Source: Derxia lacustris
GTDB lineage: Bacteria > Pseudomonadota > Gammaproteobacteria > Burkholderiales > Burkholderiaceae_E
Length of the DNA stretch: 64,000 bases
Assembly (NCBI RefSeq): GCF_002105195.1
Contig: NZ_MUHU01000008.1
Location: 62,001 to 126,000, forward strand
Reading direction: 5' to 3'
Below, in pieces: positions 43,403 through 53,074 of the stretch. How positions within the stretch are numbered: position 1 is the stretch's first letter; each line of letters opens with the position of its first letter. Made by a program: the position numbers and the translations under genes. Below the pieces are notes generated by a model. That model was given only the letters and a program-made list of their open reading frames with translations, made no database searches and was not told the origin of the DNA.

Positions 43403-43416
43403 CTGATCTGCATCAG
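43403..43416. promoter_or_regulatory. FNR/Crp-like palindrome upstream of the fabI operon
   Basis: CTGAT-CTGC-ATCAG is a perfect 5-4-5 palindrome matching the FNR consensus TTGAT-N4-ATCAA at 8 of 10 positions. It lies 83 bases before the fabI ATG. A TTGACA hexamer follows at 43430-43435, but no convincing -10 is found at the right distance. Two Crp/Fnr proteins are encoded in the window and could bind it. Confidence 0.4.
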
Positions 43417-43498
43417 TTCGGGCCGGCCGTTGACACAGCGGCGTCAGGCGCAGGGCCCAGCTTTCCCATCCATGCAGCAATCAAGCGAGGTTGACCGA

Positions 43499-44263
43499 AT
43501 GCAAATGCTCGAAGGACTGAAGGCGCTGGTGGTGGGCGTCGCCAATGACCAGTCGATCGCCTGGGGTTGCGCGCGCGCGTTTCGCGCCGCCGGCGCCGAA
43601 CTGGCCATCACCTATCTCAACGACAAGGCGCGGCCGCATGTCGAGCCGCTGGCCCAGCAGCTGGAGGCGCCGATCTTTCTGCCGCTCGACGTGGTCGACG
43701 ATGCCCAGACCGATGCGGTGTTCGCCGAGATCGAGCGGCGCTGGGGCCGGCTCGACGTGCTGCTGCATTCCATCGCCTTCTGCCCCAAGGACGATCTGCA
43801 CGGCCGCGTGGTCGATTGCTCGCGCGACGGCTTTGCCCAGGCCATGGACATCTCGGTGCATTCCTTCATGCGGCTGGTCAAGCGCGCCGAGCCGCTGATG
43901 AGCGCCGGCGGCAGCTGCCTGACCGTGACCTACTACGGCTCGACCCGCGTGGTCGATACCTACAACGTGATGGGCCCGGTCAAGGCCGCGCTCGAAGCGG
44001 TCACGCGCGAGATGGCGACCGAGCTTGGCGGCAAGGGCATCCGCGTGAACGCGCTGTCGCCCGGCCCGCTCAAGACCCGCGCCGCCTCGGGCATCGACCA
44101 TTTCGACGACCTGATGCGGCTGGCCGCCGAGCGCGCGCCGACGCACCAGCTCGCCACCATCGACGACGTGGGCGCCTACGCCACCTTCCTGGCCTCGCCG
44201 GGCGCCCGCAACGTGACCGGCACCGTGCCGATCATCGATGGCGGCTTCCACATCACCAGCTGA
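43499..44263 (+). CDS. fabI: Enoyl-ACP reductase FabI-like (NADH)
   Basis: A 254-aa short-chain reductase of the FabI type, reducing enoyl-ACP (or here possibly enoyl-CoA). It has the N-terminal cofactor site VVGVANDQSIAWGCA and the catalytic Tyr-x6-Lys as Tyr155 and Lys162 (YNVMGPVK). The C-terminal pattern is GTVPIIDGGFHI. The ATG at 43499 is used; the Met at 43505 is an alternative. It heads a run with DUF3141, MaoC-Pta and acetate kinase, so this is probably an accessory FabI paralogue and not the housekeeping fatty-acid enzyme. Confidence 0.87.
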   Translation: MQMLEGLKALVVGVANDQSIAWGCARAFRAAGAELAITYLNDKARPHVEPLAQQLEAPIFLPLDVVDDAQTDAVFAEIERRWGRLDVLLHSIAFCPKDDLHGRVVDCSRDGFAQAMDISVHSFMRLVKRAEPLMSAGGSCLTVTYYGSTRVVDTYNVMGPVKAALEAVTREMATELGGKGIRVNALSPGPLKTRAASGIDHFDDLMRLAAERAPTHQLATIDDVGAYATFLASPGARNVTGTVPIIDGGFHITS

Positions 44264-44291
44264 CCTGACCGCAACCGACCGGAGCCCGACC

Positions 44292-47069
44292 ATGAAGACC
44301 GAAGCCCTGTTCCAGGCCGACGCCATCGAAGCCTTGCGCGACCAGCTCGGCGACGGCTTCAAGGCCGCGTTCGCGCAATGGATGGACCAGCGCAGTGCCG
44401 CCCGCAGCGTCGGCGACATCGCCTGGCAGCATGCCGAGAAGCTCGGCCGCGAAATCCGCCGCCAGAGCGATGCGCTCGAACAGCGCGGCCGTGCCGACGC
44501 AGCCCGACTGCCGCAACTGCTGGCGCGCGGCCCCTGGCAGCTCGGCCTCGACTGGATCGCCTATGTGACCGACGCGATGCAGCGCCAGACGCTGGTGGCC
44601 GACACGCTGCGCCAGCGCGGCAACACCTATGCAGCGCATCAGGCCGCCGGCATGCCGCCGGTGCTCGACTTTGCCTATGACGTGATCGTCGATGGCCATA
44701 CGCTGGCGCGGCCGGTGAATTACACGCTGCTGCGCATCCGGCCGCCGGCCGGCACCACGGTCGACGACGGCAAGCGGCCGTTCATGATCGTCGACCCGCG
44801 TGCCGGCCACGGCGCCGGCATCGGCGGCTTCAAGGCCGAGAGCCAGGTCGGCGAAGCGTTTGCCGACGGCCATCCGGTGTACTTCGTGGCCTTCCGCCCG
44901 GTGCCCGAGCCGGGCCAGACGCTGGCCGATGTGCGCGATGCCGAGATCGAGTTCCTGCGCGAGATCGGCCGGCGCCATCCGGGCGCGCCGCATCCGGCGG
45001 TCATCGGCAATTGCCAGGGCGGCTGGGCCACGATGCTGCTGGCCGCCTCGGCGCCCGAGCTGGTCGGCGCGGTGGTCATCAACGGCGCGCCCATGTCCTA
45101 CTGGGCCGGCCGCGTGGGCGAGAACCCGATGCGCTACATGGGCGGCCTGTTCGGCGGCGCGCTGCCGGCGGTGCTGGCGTCGGATCTGGGCGCCGGCGTG
45201 TTCGACGGCTCGGCGCTGGTCAGCAATTTCGAGAGCCTGAACCCGGCCAACTCGCTGTTCCGCAAGCTCTACAACCTGTATTCCGCCGTCGATACCGAGG
45301 CGCCGCGGTTTCTGGAATTCGAGCGCTGGTGGGGCGGCTTCTTTTTGATGAACGAGGCCGAGATCCGCTGGATCGTCGAGAACCTGTTTGTCGGCAACCG
45401 GCTCGCGCGCGGCGAGGCGCGGCTCGGCGACGAGCGCATCGACCTGCGCCGCATCACCGCGCCGGTGATCGTGTTTGCCTCGCACGGCGACAACATCACG
45501 CCGCCGCAGCAGGCGCTCAACTGGATCGCCGACCTGTACCGCAATGCCGACGAGATCAAGGCGCGCGGCCAGCGCATCGTCTACATGCTGCACAAGTCGA
45601 TCGGCCATCTGGGCATCTTCGTGTCGGGCAAGATCGCCGCGCGCGAGCACGACGCCATCACCGACACCATGCGCGCCGTCGAGGCGCTGCCGCCCGGCCT
45701 GTACGAGATGGTGCTGGCCGACGGCGAGGACCGCATGCATGTGCGCTACGAGCCGCGTGACATCGCCGACATCCTGCAGGTGGACGACGGCCGCGAGGAC
45801 GAGGCGCTGTTCGCCTCGGTGGCGCGACTGTCCGAGCTGGCGACCGAAATCTACGACCTGACCGCGCGGCCCTTCGTCAAGGCGGCGGTCACGCCCGAGG
45901 CCGCCGCCGCCGCGCGCGAACTGGCGCTGCCGCGACTGCGCAATGTGCTGTGGTCGGACCGCAATCCGCTGCTGGCGCCGGTGGCGCCGCTGGCCGAGGC
46001 GGTGCGCGAACAGCGCCAGCCGGTGTCGGCCGACAACCCCTTCCTGGCCTTCGAGCATCTGCTGGCCGACGGCATCGAGAACCAGCTCAACCTGTTCCGC
46101 GACTGGCGCGACGGCTGGCGCGAGACGCTGTTCCACAGCCTCTGGGGCACGCCGGCGGTCAAGCAGATAGGCCGCTCGCTGCTCGACAGCGCCGAACAGC
46201 GCCGCGAACAGGATGTGCGCGCGCTGCCGGTGGTGCGCGCCGCGCTGGCCCAGATGAGCGTGGGCGGCGCGGCCGAAGGCACGGTGCGCATGCTGAGCCT
46301 GCTGGCGCGGGCGCGCGGCTATGAACGCCGCTCGCGGCTGGAGCGCGAGGTGCTGGCCTTCCGCAACTCGCCGCTGCTGGCCGGCTTTGACGAGCAGGCG
46401 CTGGCGCGGCTGGTGCACGAGCAGTCGATCGCGGTCGATTTCGAGCCCGAACAGGCGCTGGCCACGCTGCCGCTGCTGCTCGACACGCCCGAGGAGCGCC
46501 GCGATGCGCTGGCCACGCTGCTGGCCATCGCCGGCCCGCGCGAGCAGATGCATCCGGCGGCCCAGGTTCTGCTGGAGCGCTTCGAGGCGATGCTGGGCAT
46601 GAGCGCCGACGCCGCCACCGAACTGGCCGGCGCGGTCGCGCGCGAGACCGATGCGCTGCTGGCCCAGGCCGCCGCGCCGCTGCCGGCACCGGCCATCGCC
46701 GCCATGCCGCTGGAGCGCGCCGCCGCCGCGTACAGCCAGACCGCGTCCCTGCCGGCGCCGCTGCCGGCCCAGCCCGCTGCCGCCGCCGATGACGCCAATG
46801 CCGCCGCCACGCCGCGCGCGCCCAGCCTGCTGGTGGCCGTCGGCGCGCCCGACGACCTCAAGGCGCTGCGCGGCGTGGGTCCGCGCATGGCCGACAAGCT
46901 CGCCGAGCTGGGCATCACCCAGTTCGCCCAGCTCGCCGCGCTGCAACCGGCCGAGGTGGCCTGGCTCGACCTCAAGCTCGAAGCGCGCGGTCGCGTGCTG
47001 CGCGAAGGCTGGATCGATCAGGCGCGCGAGCTGGTCGCCGGCCTGGATGAATTCGAGGACGAGCAATGA
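44292..47069 (+). CDS. DUF3141 PhaC-like alpha/beta hydrolase with C-terminal helix-hairpin-helix domain
   Basis: A 925-aa protein. The central alpha/beta hydrolase domain has a Cys nucleophile in VIGNCQGGW (Cys241), a GxCxG box as in PHA synthases. It also has SHGDNITPP (acid) and KSIGHLGIFVSG (His), so the triad looks complete. A long helical region follows (about 450-780), then a Pro/Ala linker. From about 854 to the end is a helix-hairpin-helix module (LRGVGPRMADKLAELGI, later WLDLKLEARGRVL) like that found at the end of some NADH-dehydrogenase subunits. It overlaps the next gene by ATGA. The function is unknown; a role in polyhydroxyalkanoate or acyl metabolism is suggested by its neighbours. 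Confidence 0.82.
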   Translation: MKTEALFQADAIEALRDQLGDGFKAAFAQWMDQRSAARSVGDIAWQHAEKLGREIRRQSDALEQRGRADAARLPQLLARGPWQLGLDWIAYVTDAMQRQTLVADTLRQRGNTYAAHQAAGMPPVLDFAYDVIVDGHTLARPVNYTLLRIRPPAGTTVDDGKRPFMIVDPRAGHGAGIGGFKAESQVGEAFADGHPVYFVAFRPVPEPGQTLADVRDAEIEFLREIGRRHPGAPHPAVIGNCQGGWATMLLAASAPELVGAVVINGAPMSYWAGRVGENPMRYMGGLFGGALPAVLASDLGAGVFDGSALVSNFESLNPANSLFRKLYNLYSAVDTEAPRFLEFERWWGGFFLMNEAEIRWIVENLFVGNRLARGEARLGDERIDLRRITAPVIVFASHGDNITPPQQALNWIADLYRNADEIKARGQRIVYMLHKSIGHLGIFVSGKIAAREHDAITDTMRAVEALPPGLYEMVLADGEDRMHVRYEPRDIADILQVDDGREDEALFASVARLSELATEIYDLTARPFVKAAVTPEAAAAARELALPRLRNVLWSDRNPLLAPVAPLAEAVREQRQPVSADNPFLAFEHLLADGIENQLNLFRDWRDGWRETLFHSLWGTPAVKQIGRSLLDSAEQRREQDVRALPVVRAALAQMSVGGAAEGTVRMLSLLARARGYERRSRLEREVLAFRNSPLLAGFDEQALARLVHEQSIAVDFEPEQALATLPLLLDTPEERRDALATLLAIAGPREQMHPAAQVLLERFEAMLGMSADAATELAGAVARETDALLAQAAAPLPAPAIAAMPLERAAAAYSQTASLPAPLPAQPAAAADDANAAATPRAPSLLVAVGAPDDLKALRGVGPRMADKLAELGITQFAQLAALQPAEVAWLDLKLEARGRVLREGWIDQARELVAGLDEFEDEQ

Positions 47070-48514
47070 ACGCACCGGTCGACACCCGCCCCAACCGCAC
47101 CTGGGACGAGCTGGCCGTCGGCGACGAAGCCAGCGTCGAGCATGGCGTCAGCGCGCGCGACCTCTATCTGTTCGCCCACGCCTCGGGCGATGTGAACCCG
47201 CTGCACATGCCCGATACCGACATCGATGGCGACGGCGTCATCGACACCGTGGCGCCGTCGATGTGGCTGGGCGCGCTGGTGTCGGGCGTGCTGGGCAGCG
47301 TGCTGCCCGGCGCCGGCACGCTCTACCGCTCGCAGCAGCTCGACTTCGTGGCGCGCGCCCGGGTCGGCGACCGGCTGCGCATCACGGTGCAGGTGCTCGA
47401 CAAGCTCGAACGGCCGCGCGTGCTGTTCGCCACCGCCATCAGCCGCAGCGATGGCGAGCTGCTGGCCGAAGGTCAGGCCGTGGTCGATGCGCCGCTGCTG
47501 CGCGTGCTCAGGTCGGCGCACGAACTGCCGGCGCTGCTGCTCGACCGGCATCAGCATTTCGAGCGGCTGATCGCCGCCGCCGCCAGCCTGCCGCCCATGC
47601 CGACCGCCGTGGTCTGCCCCGACGATGCCAACTCGCTCGGCGGCGCCTTGCTCGCGCATGCGCGCGGCCTGATCGAGCCGCTGCTGATCGGCGATCTGCG
47701 CCGCATCGAGGCCGCCGCGCGCGAGCTGGACGTGAGCCTCGGCGACCTCGCCATCGTCGACATCGCCGACCATGCGCAGGCCGCCGCGCATGCGGTGCGG
47801 CTGGTGCACGAGCACGGCGTGCGCGCGATCATGAAAGGCAACATCCACTCCGACGAGCTGCTCGGCCAGGTGGTCAAGAAGGACGGCGGCCTGCGCTCGG
47901 GCCGGCGCATCTCGCATGTGTTCGTGCTCGACGTGGGCACGCTGGCCGAGCCGCTGTTCATCACCGACGCCGCGATCAACGTGGCGCCCGATCTCGCCAC
48001 CAAGGCCGACATCACGCAGAACGCCATCGATCTGGCGCGCGCCTGCGGCCTGGTGCTGCCGCGCGTGGCGGTGCTGTCGGCGGTGGAAACCGTGAGCCTG
48101 AACATCCCGTCGTCGATGGACGCGGCGATCCTGGCCAAGATGGCGGATCGCGGCCAGATTTCGGGCGGCATCGTCGACGGCCCGCTCGCGATGGACAACG
48201 CCATCGACGCCGGCGCCGCACGCACCAAGAAGCTGGTGTCGCCGGTGGCCGGCGCGGCCCAGGTGCTGGTGGTGCCCAATCTCGAAGCCGGCAACATGCT
48301 GGCCAAGCAGCTCACCTTCGTGTCGCATGCGCGCTCGGCCGGGCTGGTCACCGGCGCCCGCGTGCCGGTGATGCTGACCAGCCGCGCCGACGACGACCAG
48401 GCCCGGCTCGCCTCCTGCGCGCTGGCCCAGCTGTACGACTTTTTCCGCCGCGAAGGCCGGCCGGTGCCGGCGCTGGCCGCCGTGGCGCCGCTGACCGAAG
48501 GGCTGGCGCAATGA
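47066..48514 (+). CDS. Bifunctional MaoC-type enoyl-CoA hydratase / phosphate acetyl(butyryl)transferase (operon copy)
   Basis: A 482-aa fusion. The MaoC hot-dog domain (about 1-145) has ASGDVNPLHMPD, and the PTA_PTB domain follows from about 165. The architecture is the same as the protein at 6866-8338, though sequences differ enough to be old paralogues. It overlaps the DUF3141 gene (ATGA, 47066-47069) and the acetate kinase gene (ATGA, 48511-48514). Together with the kinase it would convert an acyl-CoA to acyl phosphate and then to the acid with ATP formation, substrate-level energy conservation. This suits oxygen-limited growth (inference). Confidence 0.87.
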   Translation: MNAPVDTRPNRTWDELAVGDEASVEHGVSARDLYLFAHASGDVNPLHMPDTDIDGDGVIDTVAPSMWLGALVSGVLGSVLPGAGTLYRSQQLDFVARARVGDRLRITVQVLDKLERPRVLFATAISRSDGELLAEGQAVVDAPLLRVLRSAHELPALLLDRHQHFERLIAAAASLPPMPTAVVCPDDANSLGGALLAHARGLIEPLLIGDLRRIEAAARELDVSLGDLAIVDIADHAQAAAHAVRLVHEHGVRAIMKGNIHSDELLGQVVKKDGGLRSGRRISHVFVLDVGTLAEPLFITDAAINVAPDLATKADITQNAIDLARACGLVLPRVAVLSAVETVSLNIPSSMDAAILAKMADRGQISGGIVDGPLAMDNAIDAGAARTKKLVSPVAGAAQVLVVPNLEAGNMLAKQLTFVSHARSAGLVTGARVPVMLTSRADDDQARLASCALAQLYDFFRREGRPVPALAAVAPLTEGLAQ

Positions 48515-49770
48515 GCACCGCCGCGCTGCTCAGCGCCCGCATCGCGCCGCCGACAGCCGCCGCCGCGCGCCGCCGCGATGGCGCCAGCCTGCTCACGCTC
48601 AATGCCGGCTCGTCGTCGATCAAGTTCGCGCTGTTTGCGGCCGACGGCCCGCAGCTCGGCATCGTCGGCCAGATCGAGGGCATCGGCGCGACCGCCGCCT
48701 TCCATGCGCACAGCGTCGATGGCCGCATCGACGAGCATCACGCCTGGCAGGACGGCCACGGCCCGATCGACCATGCCGATGCGCTCACCTGGATCATTGC
48801 CTGGCTGGCGCAGAAGCAGCCCGGCCTCGATGTGGTGGCGGTCGGCCATCGCGTGGTGCACGGCGGGCTGGCCTATGCCGCGCCGGTGCTCATCGACGAC
48901 GACGTGGTGAACCGGCTCGCCCAGCTTGAGCCGCTGGCGCCGCTGCATCAGCCGCACAACCTGGCCGGCGTGGCGGCCGCGCGCGCCGCGTTTGGCCGGG
49001 TGCCGCAGGTGGCCTGCTTCGACACCGCCTTCCACCGCGACCATCCGTTCGTCAACGACACGTTTGCGCTGCCGCGCGAGCTGTACGACGCCGGCGTGCG
49101 GCGCTACGGCTTTCACGGCCTGTCCTACGAGTACATCGCGCTCAGGCTGCGCGAGAGCTTTCCGATGCATGTGGCCGGGCGGGTGCTGGTCGCGCATCTG
49201 GGCAATGGCGCGTCGATGTGCGCGATGCGCGATGGCCGCTCGGTAGCCTCGACGATGGGCTTCTCGGCGCTCGACGGCCTGCCGATGGGCACGCGCTGCG
49301 GCCAGCTCGATCCCGGCGTGCTGCTTTATCTGATGCAGCACGAAGGCATGCGGCCCGAGCAGATCGCCGAGCTGCTCTACAAGCGCTCCGGCCTCAAGGG
49401 CCTGTCGGGCGGGCTGTCGCACGACATGCGCACGCTCGAAGCGGCCGGCACGCGCGAGGCCGACGAGGCCATCGACTACTTCGTGTTCCGCATCAAGCGC
49501 GAGATCGGCGGCCTGGCCGCCGCGCTCGAAGGGCTCGACGCCGTGGTGTTCACCGGCGGCATCGGCGAGAACTCGGCGCGCATCCGCGCCCGCGTGCTGC
49601 AAGGCATGGCCTGGCTCGGCATCGAGCTGGACGAGGCGCGCAACCGTGCCGGCGACACCGTCATTTCCTCCACCCGCTCGCGCGTGCTCTGCCTGCGCAT
49701 CCCGACCGACGAGGAAGGGATGATTGCCCGCCACACGCTCGAAGTCGCCTTCGAAGGCGCCCGCGCATGA
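48511..49770 (+). CDS. ackA: Acetate/propionate (butyrate) kinase
   Basis: A 419-aa kinase making ATP from acyl phosphate (or the reverse) in the cytoplasm. ASKHA-fold motifs are LTLNAGSSSIKFALF near residues 28-42, VGHRVVHGG, RRYGFHGLSYEYIA, LGNGASMCA and FTGGIGENSARIR. The N terminus is about 25 residues longer than in typical AckA. It starts within the MaoC-Pta stop (ATGA). Acyl-chain specificity is unknown; butyrate or propionate are possible, given the hydratase domain upstream. Confidence 0.93.
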   Translation: MSTAALLSARIAPPTAAAARRRDGASLLTLNAGSSSIKFALFAADGPQLGIVGQIEGIGATAAFHAHSVDGRIDEHHAWQDGHGPIDHADALTWIIAWLAQKQPGLDVVAVGHRVVHGGLAYAAPVLIDDDVVNRLAQLEPLAPLHQPHNLAGVAAARAAFGRVPQVACFDTAFHRDHPFVNDTFALPRELYDAGVRRYGFHGLSYEYIALRLRESFPMHVAGRVLVAHLGNGASMCAMRDGRSVASTMGFSALDGLPMGTRCGQLDPGVLLYLMQHEGMRPEQIAELLYKRSGLKGLSGGLSHDMRTLEAAGTREADEAIDYFVFRIKREIGGLAAALEGLDAVVFTGGIGENSARIRARVLQGMAWLGIELDEARNRAGDTVISSTRSRVLCLRIPTDEEGMIARHTLEVAFEGARA

Positions 49771-49798
49771 ACCTCAACCTCGCAGCCGGAGCGCGCGC

Positions 49799-50458
49799 AT
49801 GAAGACCGCCATTTCGGTGCAAGCCGCCGTTGCCCACATTCCCGACGGCGCCGTGCTGATGATCGGCGGCTTCATGGGCGTGGGCTCGCCGCACCGCGTG
49901 ATCGACGCGCTCGTGGCCCAGGGCACGCGCGACCTGACCGTGATCGCCAACGACACCGCGCGACCCGGCGTGGGCATCGGCAAGCTGGTGCGCAGTGGCC
50001 AGCTGCGGCGCGTGATCACCTCGCACATCGGCCTCAATCCCGAGACCCAGCAGAAGATGTTTGCCGGCGAGCTCGAGGTGGAACTGGTGCCGCAGGGCAC
50101 GCTCGCCGAGCGCATCCGCGCCGCCGGTTACGGCCTGGGCGGCGCGCTGGTCAGGACCGGCATCGGCACGCTGGCGGCCGAGGGCAAGCAGACGGTGGAC
50201 ATCGACGGCGAAACCTGGCTGCTGGAGCGGCCGCTGCATGCCGACTTCGCGCTCATCCATGCCAACCAGGCCGACTACGCCGGCAATCTGGCCTATCAGC
50301 TCACGTCGACCAACTTCAACCCGGTGATGGCGATGGCGGGCAAGGTCGTCATCTGCGAGGCGCGCGAGATCCTGCCCATCGGCATGATCCCGCCCGACGC
50401 GGTCGACACGCCGGGCGTGCTGGTCGATCACCTGGTGGCCGTGGCGCATGGCGCCTGA
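49799..50458 (+). CDS. 3-oxoacid CoA-transferase, subunit A
   Basis: Alpha subunit (219 aa) of a family I CoA-transferase of the AtoD/ScoA type, moving CoA between succinyl/acetyl-CoA and an acetoacetate-like acid. It has DGAVLMIGGFMGVGSPHRVID near the start and GKQTVDIDGETWLLERPL in the middle. It begins 28 bases after the acetate kinase stop and 24 bases before subunit B, probably in the same operon. With acetate kinase this would link acetoacetate (PHB breakdown) to acetate or butyrate. Confidence 0.9.
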   Translation: MKTAISVQAAVAHIPDGAVLMIGGFMGVGSPHRVIDALVAQGTRDLTVIANDTARPGVGIGKLVRSGQLRRVITSHIGLNPETQQKMFAGELEVELVPQGTLAERIRAAGYGLGGALVRTGIGTLAAEGKQTVDIDGETWLLERPLHADFALIHANQADYAGNLAYQLTSTNFNPVMAMAGKVVICEAREILPIGMIPPDAVDTPGVLVDHLVAVAHGA

Positions 50459-50482
50459 CGCGCAACTTCAACGGAGACCGGC

Positions 50483-51145
50483 ATGACGATGAATCCGACT
50501 GAACTGATCGCGCGCCGCGTGGCGCAGGAAATCGGCCCCGGCATGCTGGTCAACCTCGGCATCGGCATGCCGACGCTGGTGGCCAACTATCTGCCGCCGG
50601 GCCTGGGCGTGTACTTGCAGGCCGAGAACGGCATCGTCGGCTTGGGCGCGCGGCCGCCCGAGGGCATGGAGGACGATGACCTCACCGACGCTGGCGGCGG
50701 CTTTGTCACCGCCGTGCCGGGCGCGGCGCGCATCGACAGCACGATGTCCTTCGGGCTGATCCGCGGCGGCCATCTCGACATGACCGTGCTCGGCGGGCTC
50801 CAGGTCGATGCGCGCGGCCGGCTCGCCAACTGGATGATCCCCGGCAAGATGGCGCCCGGCATGGGCGGCGCGATGGATCTGGTGGCCGGCGCGCGCCGCG
50901 TGATCGTCGCCATGACGCACACCGCCAAGGGCAGGCCCAAGATCGTCGAGCGCTGCGAACTGCCGCTCACCGCCACGCGGCGCGTCGATCTGATCGTGAC
51001 CGAGCTGGCGGTCATCGAGCCCACCGCCGACGGCCTGCTGCTGCACGAGACCGCGTCCGGCGTGAGCGTGGCCGAGGTGATCGCCGCGACCGGCGCGCCG
51101 CTCATCGTGCCGGCGCAGGTGCCGGAGATGGCGCTTGGCGGCTGA
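50483..51145 (+). CDS. 3-oxoacid CoA-transferase, subunit B
   Basis: Beta subunit (220 aa) of the AtoA/ScoB type. The catalytic glutamate is Glu48 in [11 protein letters not shown], the family's 'SENG' motif with Ala for Ser. Further motifs are [28 protein letters not shown] and [25 protein letters not shown] ribosome site precedes the ATG. Its 3' end overlaps the CorA-like gene by 11 bases if that gene starts at 51135. Confidence 0.92.
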   Translation: MTMNPTELIARRVAQEIGPGMLVNLGIGMPTLVANYLPPGLGVYLQAENGIVGLGARPPEGMEDDDLTDAGGGFVTAVPGAARIDSTMSFGLIRGGHLDMTVLGGLQVDARGRLANWMIPGKMAPGMGGAMDLVAGARRVIVAMTHTAKGRPKIVERCELPLTATRRVDLIVTELAVIEPTADGLLLHETASGVSVAEVIAATGAPLIVPAQVPEMALGG

Positions 51146-52400
51146 GGCCGCAGCACAGGGCAGTGGACGGGCAGGGCGGCAGGCCGTGCCCGGCACGCTC
51201 GGCCTGCTCGACCCCGCGCCGGGGCTGGTCTGGGCCTGGGCGGTCAAGGGCGAGTTGTGCGAGCAGGCCGATCCGGTCGAGCTGGCCGACTGGCTCGCCA
51301 ATCCGGCCAGCGTGGCCGACGGCGCCTGGGTCTGGCTGCATTTCGATCTGTCGGACCGGCGCGCGCCGGCCACGCTGGCGCGGCTGGTCGGCCGCGAGCG
51401 GCCCGGCGGCGCGGTGCCGGCGCCGCTGCTCGACAGCTTTCTGCGCCCCGGCGACATGGCCGAGCTGCATTTCACGCAAGGGCTGGTGCACGGCAGCCTG
51501 CGCGACCGCGTCATCGACATCGATGGCGCCAGCAGCGACGAGCACGGCCTGCTGCACATCGTCGTGAGCCCGACGGTGCTGCTGACCGGACGCCGGCTGC
51601 ATCTGCAATCGGTCGAATCGGCACGCGAACTGGCGCGCTCGGCCGGGCTCGGCGCGCATCCGATGCGGCTGCTCGAAAGCTTTGCGCGGCTCGGCACGGT
51701 CGAGCATGAGCGTCGGCTCGACGAGCTTTCGAGCGCGCTCGACCGCATCGAGGATCAGCTGCTGACCGAAGCCGGCGCCATCGAGCGCGGCCGCATCCTG
51801 CGCATGCGCCATGCGCTGGTGCGGCTGCATCGCGAGCTGGCCGCGCTGCTGCGGCTGCACGGCCGGGTCGACCAGGAAGTGCGCGAGGAAACCGGCCGGC
51901 TCGCGCCCGCGCTGCCGGGCGGCGCGGCACCCGGCGTGGACCACTGGGCCGACTTCGGCTCGCTGCTCCAGCATCTGCATGCGCTCGACGAGCTGTGCCT
52001 GTCGCTCGGCGAGCGCGCGCGGCTGCTGCAGGAAGAGGCGTCGGACCAGCTCACGGCGCAGACCAATCGCCAGCTCTACGTGCTGTCGATCCTCACTGCC
52101 GCGCTCGGGCCGCCGACCATCGTGGTGGGCGTGTTCGGCATGAATACCGGCGGCCTGCCGCTGACCGGCGAGCCGCTCGGCACCGGCATTGCGCTGGCGC
52201 TCTGCCTGCTGTCGTCGCTGCTGGTGATCGGCGTGCTGGCGCTGACCGGGCTGATCGCCTCGCCCGACCGCGCCGCCAGGGCCGAGCCGCGCGACGAGCG
52301 TCTGCGCCCTGCCGACGGCACGCCGGCCGCGCCCGAGCGGCGCGACGGGCGCTGGCTGCCGGCATCGATGCAGCCGGGGCGCGAGCGCCGGCCGAGTTGA
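51135..52400 (+). CDS. CorA/ZntB-family metal ion transporter
   Basis: A 421-aa inner-membrane cation channel or transporter. A large cytoplasmic N-terminal alpha/beta domain and long helices (about 195-310) lead to two C-terminal transmembrane helices (about 318-345 and 350-375). The signature GMN is present as [10 protein letters not shown] between them. The NTGG(L)P variant resembles ZntB zinc transporters more than CorA. The track-like earliest start is a TTG at 51135 inside the CoA-transferase stop; a GTG at 51186 is an equally good alternative, so the N terminus is uncertain. A basic tail of about 40 residues ends the protein. Confidence 0.85.
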   Translation: MAAEAAAQGSGRAGRQAVPGTLGLLDPAPGLVWAWAVKGELCEQADPVELADWLANPASVADGAWVWLHFDLSDRRAPATLARLVGRERPGGAVPAPLLDSFLRPGDMAELHFTQGLVHGSLRDRVIDIDGASSDEHGLLHIVVSPTVLLTGRRLHLQSVESARELARSAGLGAHPMRLLESFARLGTVEHERRLDELSSALDRIEDQLLTEAGAIERGRILRMRHALVRLHRELAALLRLHGRVDQEVREETGRLAPALPGGAAPGVDHWADFGSLLQHLHALDELCLSLGERARLLQEEASDQLTAQTNRQLYVLSILTAALGPPTIVVGVFGMNTGGLPLTGEPLGTGIALALCLLSSLLVIGVLALTGLIASPDRAARAEPRDERLRPADGTPAAPERRDGRWLPASMQPGRERRPS

Positions 52401-52495
52401 GACTGGCGCGACGCATAAGCAAACGCGCAAGGATTCCAAGTGACCGCCGCCGCGCGCCCTAGCGTGGCCTCCCCAACTGTCCAGGAGCCCGCGCC

Positions 52496-53074
52496 ATGAC
52501 GATTCTTTCCGAAGTGCTCGCCGCCAATGAGCGCTACGCCGCCGACTTCGGCGCCAAGAGCGAACTGCCGCTGCCGCCGGCACGCCACTTCGCCATCCTC
52601 ACCTGCATGGATGCGCGGCTCGATCCGGCCAAGTACGCCGGCCTCGCGGAAGGCGATGCGCATGTCATCCGCAATGCCGGTGGCCGCGCCAGCGACGACG
52701 CCATCCGCTCGCTCGTGATCTCGCACAAGCTGCTCGGCACCGCCGAGTACTTCGTGATCCATCACGGCGACTGCGGCATGCGGCTGTTCACCGACGACAT
52801 CATTTCCGGCCTGCTCGAAAGCAGCCTCGACACCGCCGCCATCGACGCCGACGGCTGGCACGACAGCGGTGCCGGCCCCGGCTCGTCGGCCGGCCGCTAT
52901 GTGCGCTGGCTCACCATCGGCGACCCGGAAAAGGCCGTCGTCGAAGATGTGCAGCGCATCCGCAGCCATCCGCTGATCGCGCCCGAAATTCCGATCTACG
53001 GCTTCATCTACGACGTGAAGACCGGCCGGCTCGACGAGGTGAAGGCGGCCACCGAAGCAGGCCGCCCGCGCTAA
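52496..53074 (+). CDS. Beta-class carbonic anhydrase
   Basis: A 192-aa zinc enzyme interconverting CO2 and bicarbonate. The zinc ligands are all visible: Cys37 in TCMDARLDP (with the Asp39-Arg41 dyad), His90 and Cys93 in [15 protein letters not shown] is also conserved. This is the small, Rv1284-like/type II-like beta subclass, judging by its length and the 'HVIRNAGG...HH.DCG' pattern. It is convergent with the alcohol dehydrogenase gene, overlapping it by four bases. Confidence 0.9.
   Translation: MTILSEVLAANERYAADFGAKSELPLPPARHFAILTCMDARLDPAKYAGLAEGDAHVIRNAGGRASDDAIRSLVISHKLLGTAEYFVIHHGDCGMRLFTDDIISGLLESSLDTAAIDADGWHDSGAGPGSSAGRYVRWLTIGDPEKAVVEDVQRIRSHPLIAPEIPIYGFIYDVKTGRLDEVKAATEAGRPR

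Noticed and set aside
43430-43435. TTGACA as -35 of a sigma-70 promoter for fabI
   Set aside because: The hexamer is perfect, but there is no -10-like sequence 16-18 bases downstream (GC-only), so it is not called as a promoter.
44253-47075. A 940-codon open frame antisense to the DUF3141 gene
   Set aside because: Same cause; the composition is that of a shadow frame and the sense strand has clear hydrolase motifs and ATGA coupling on both sides.
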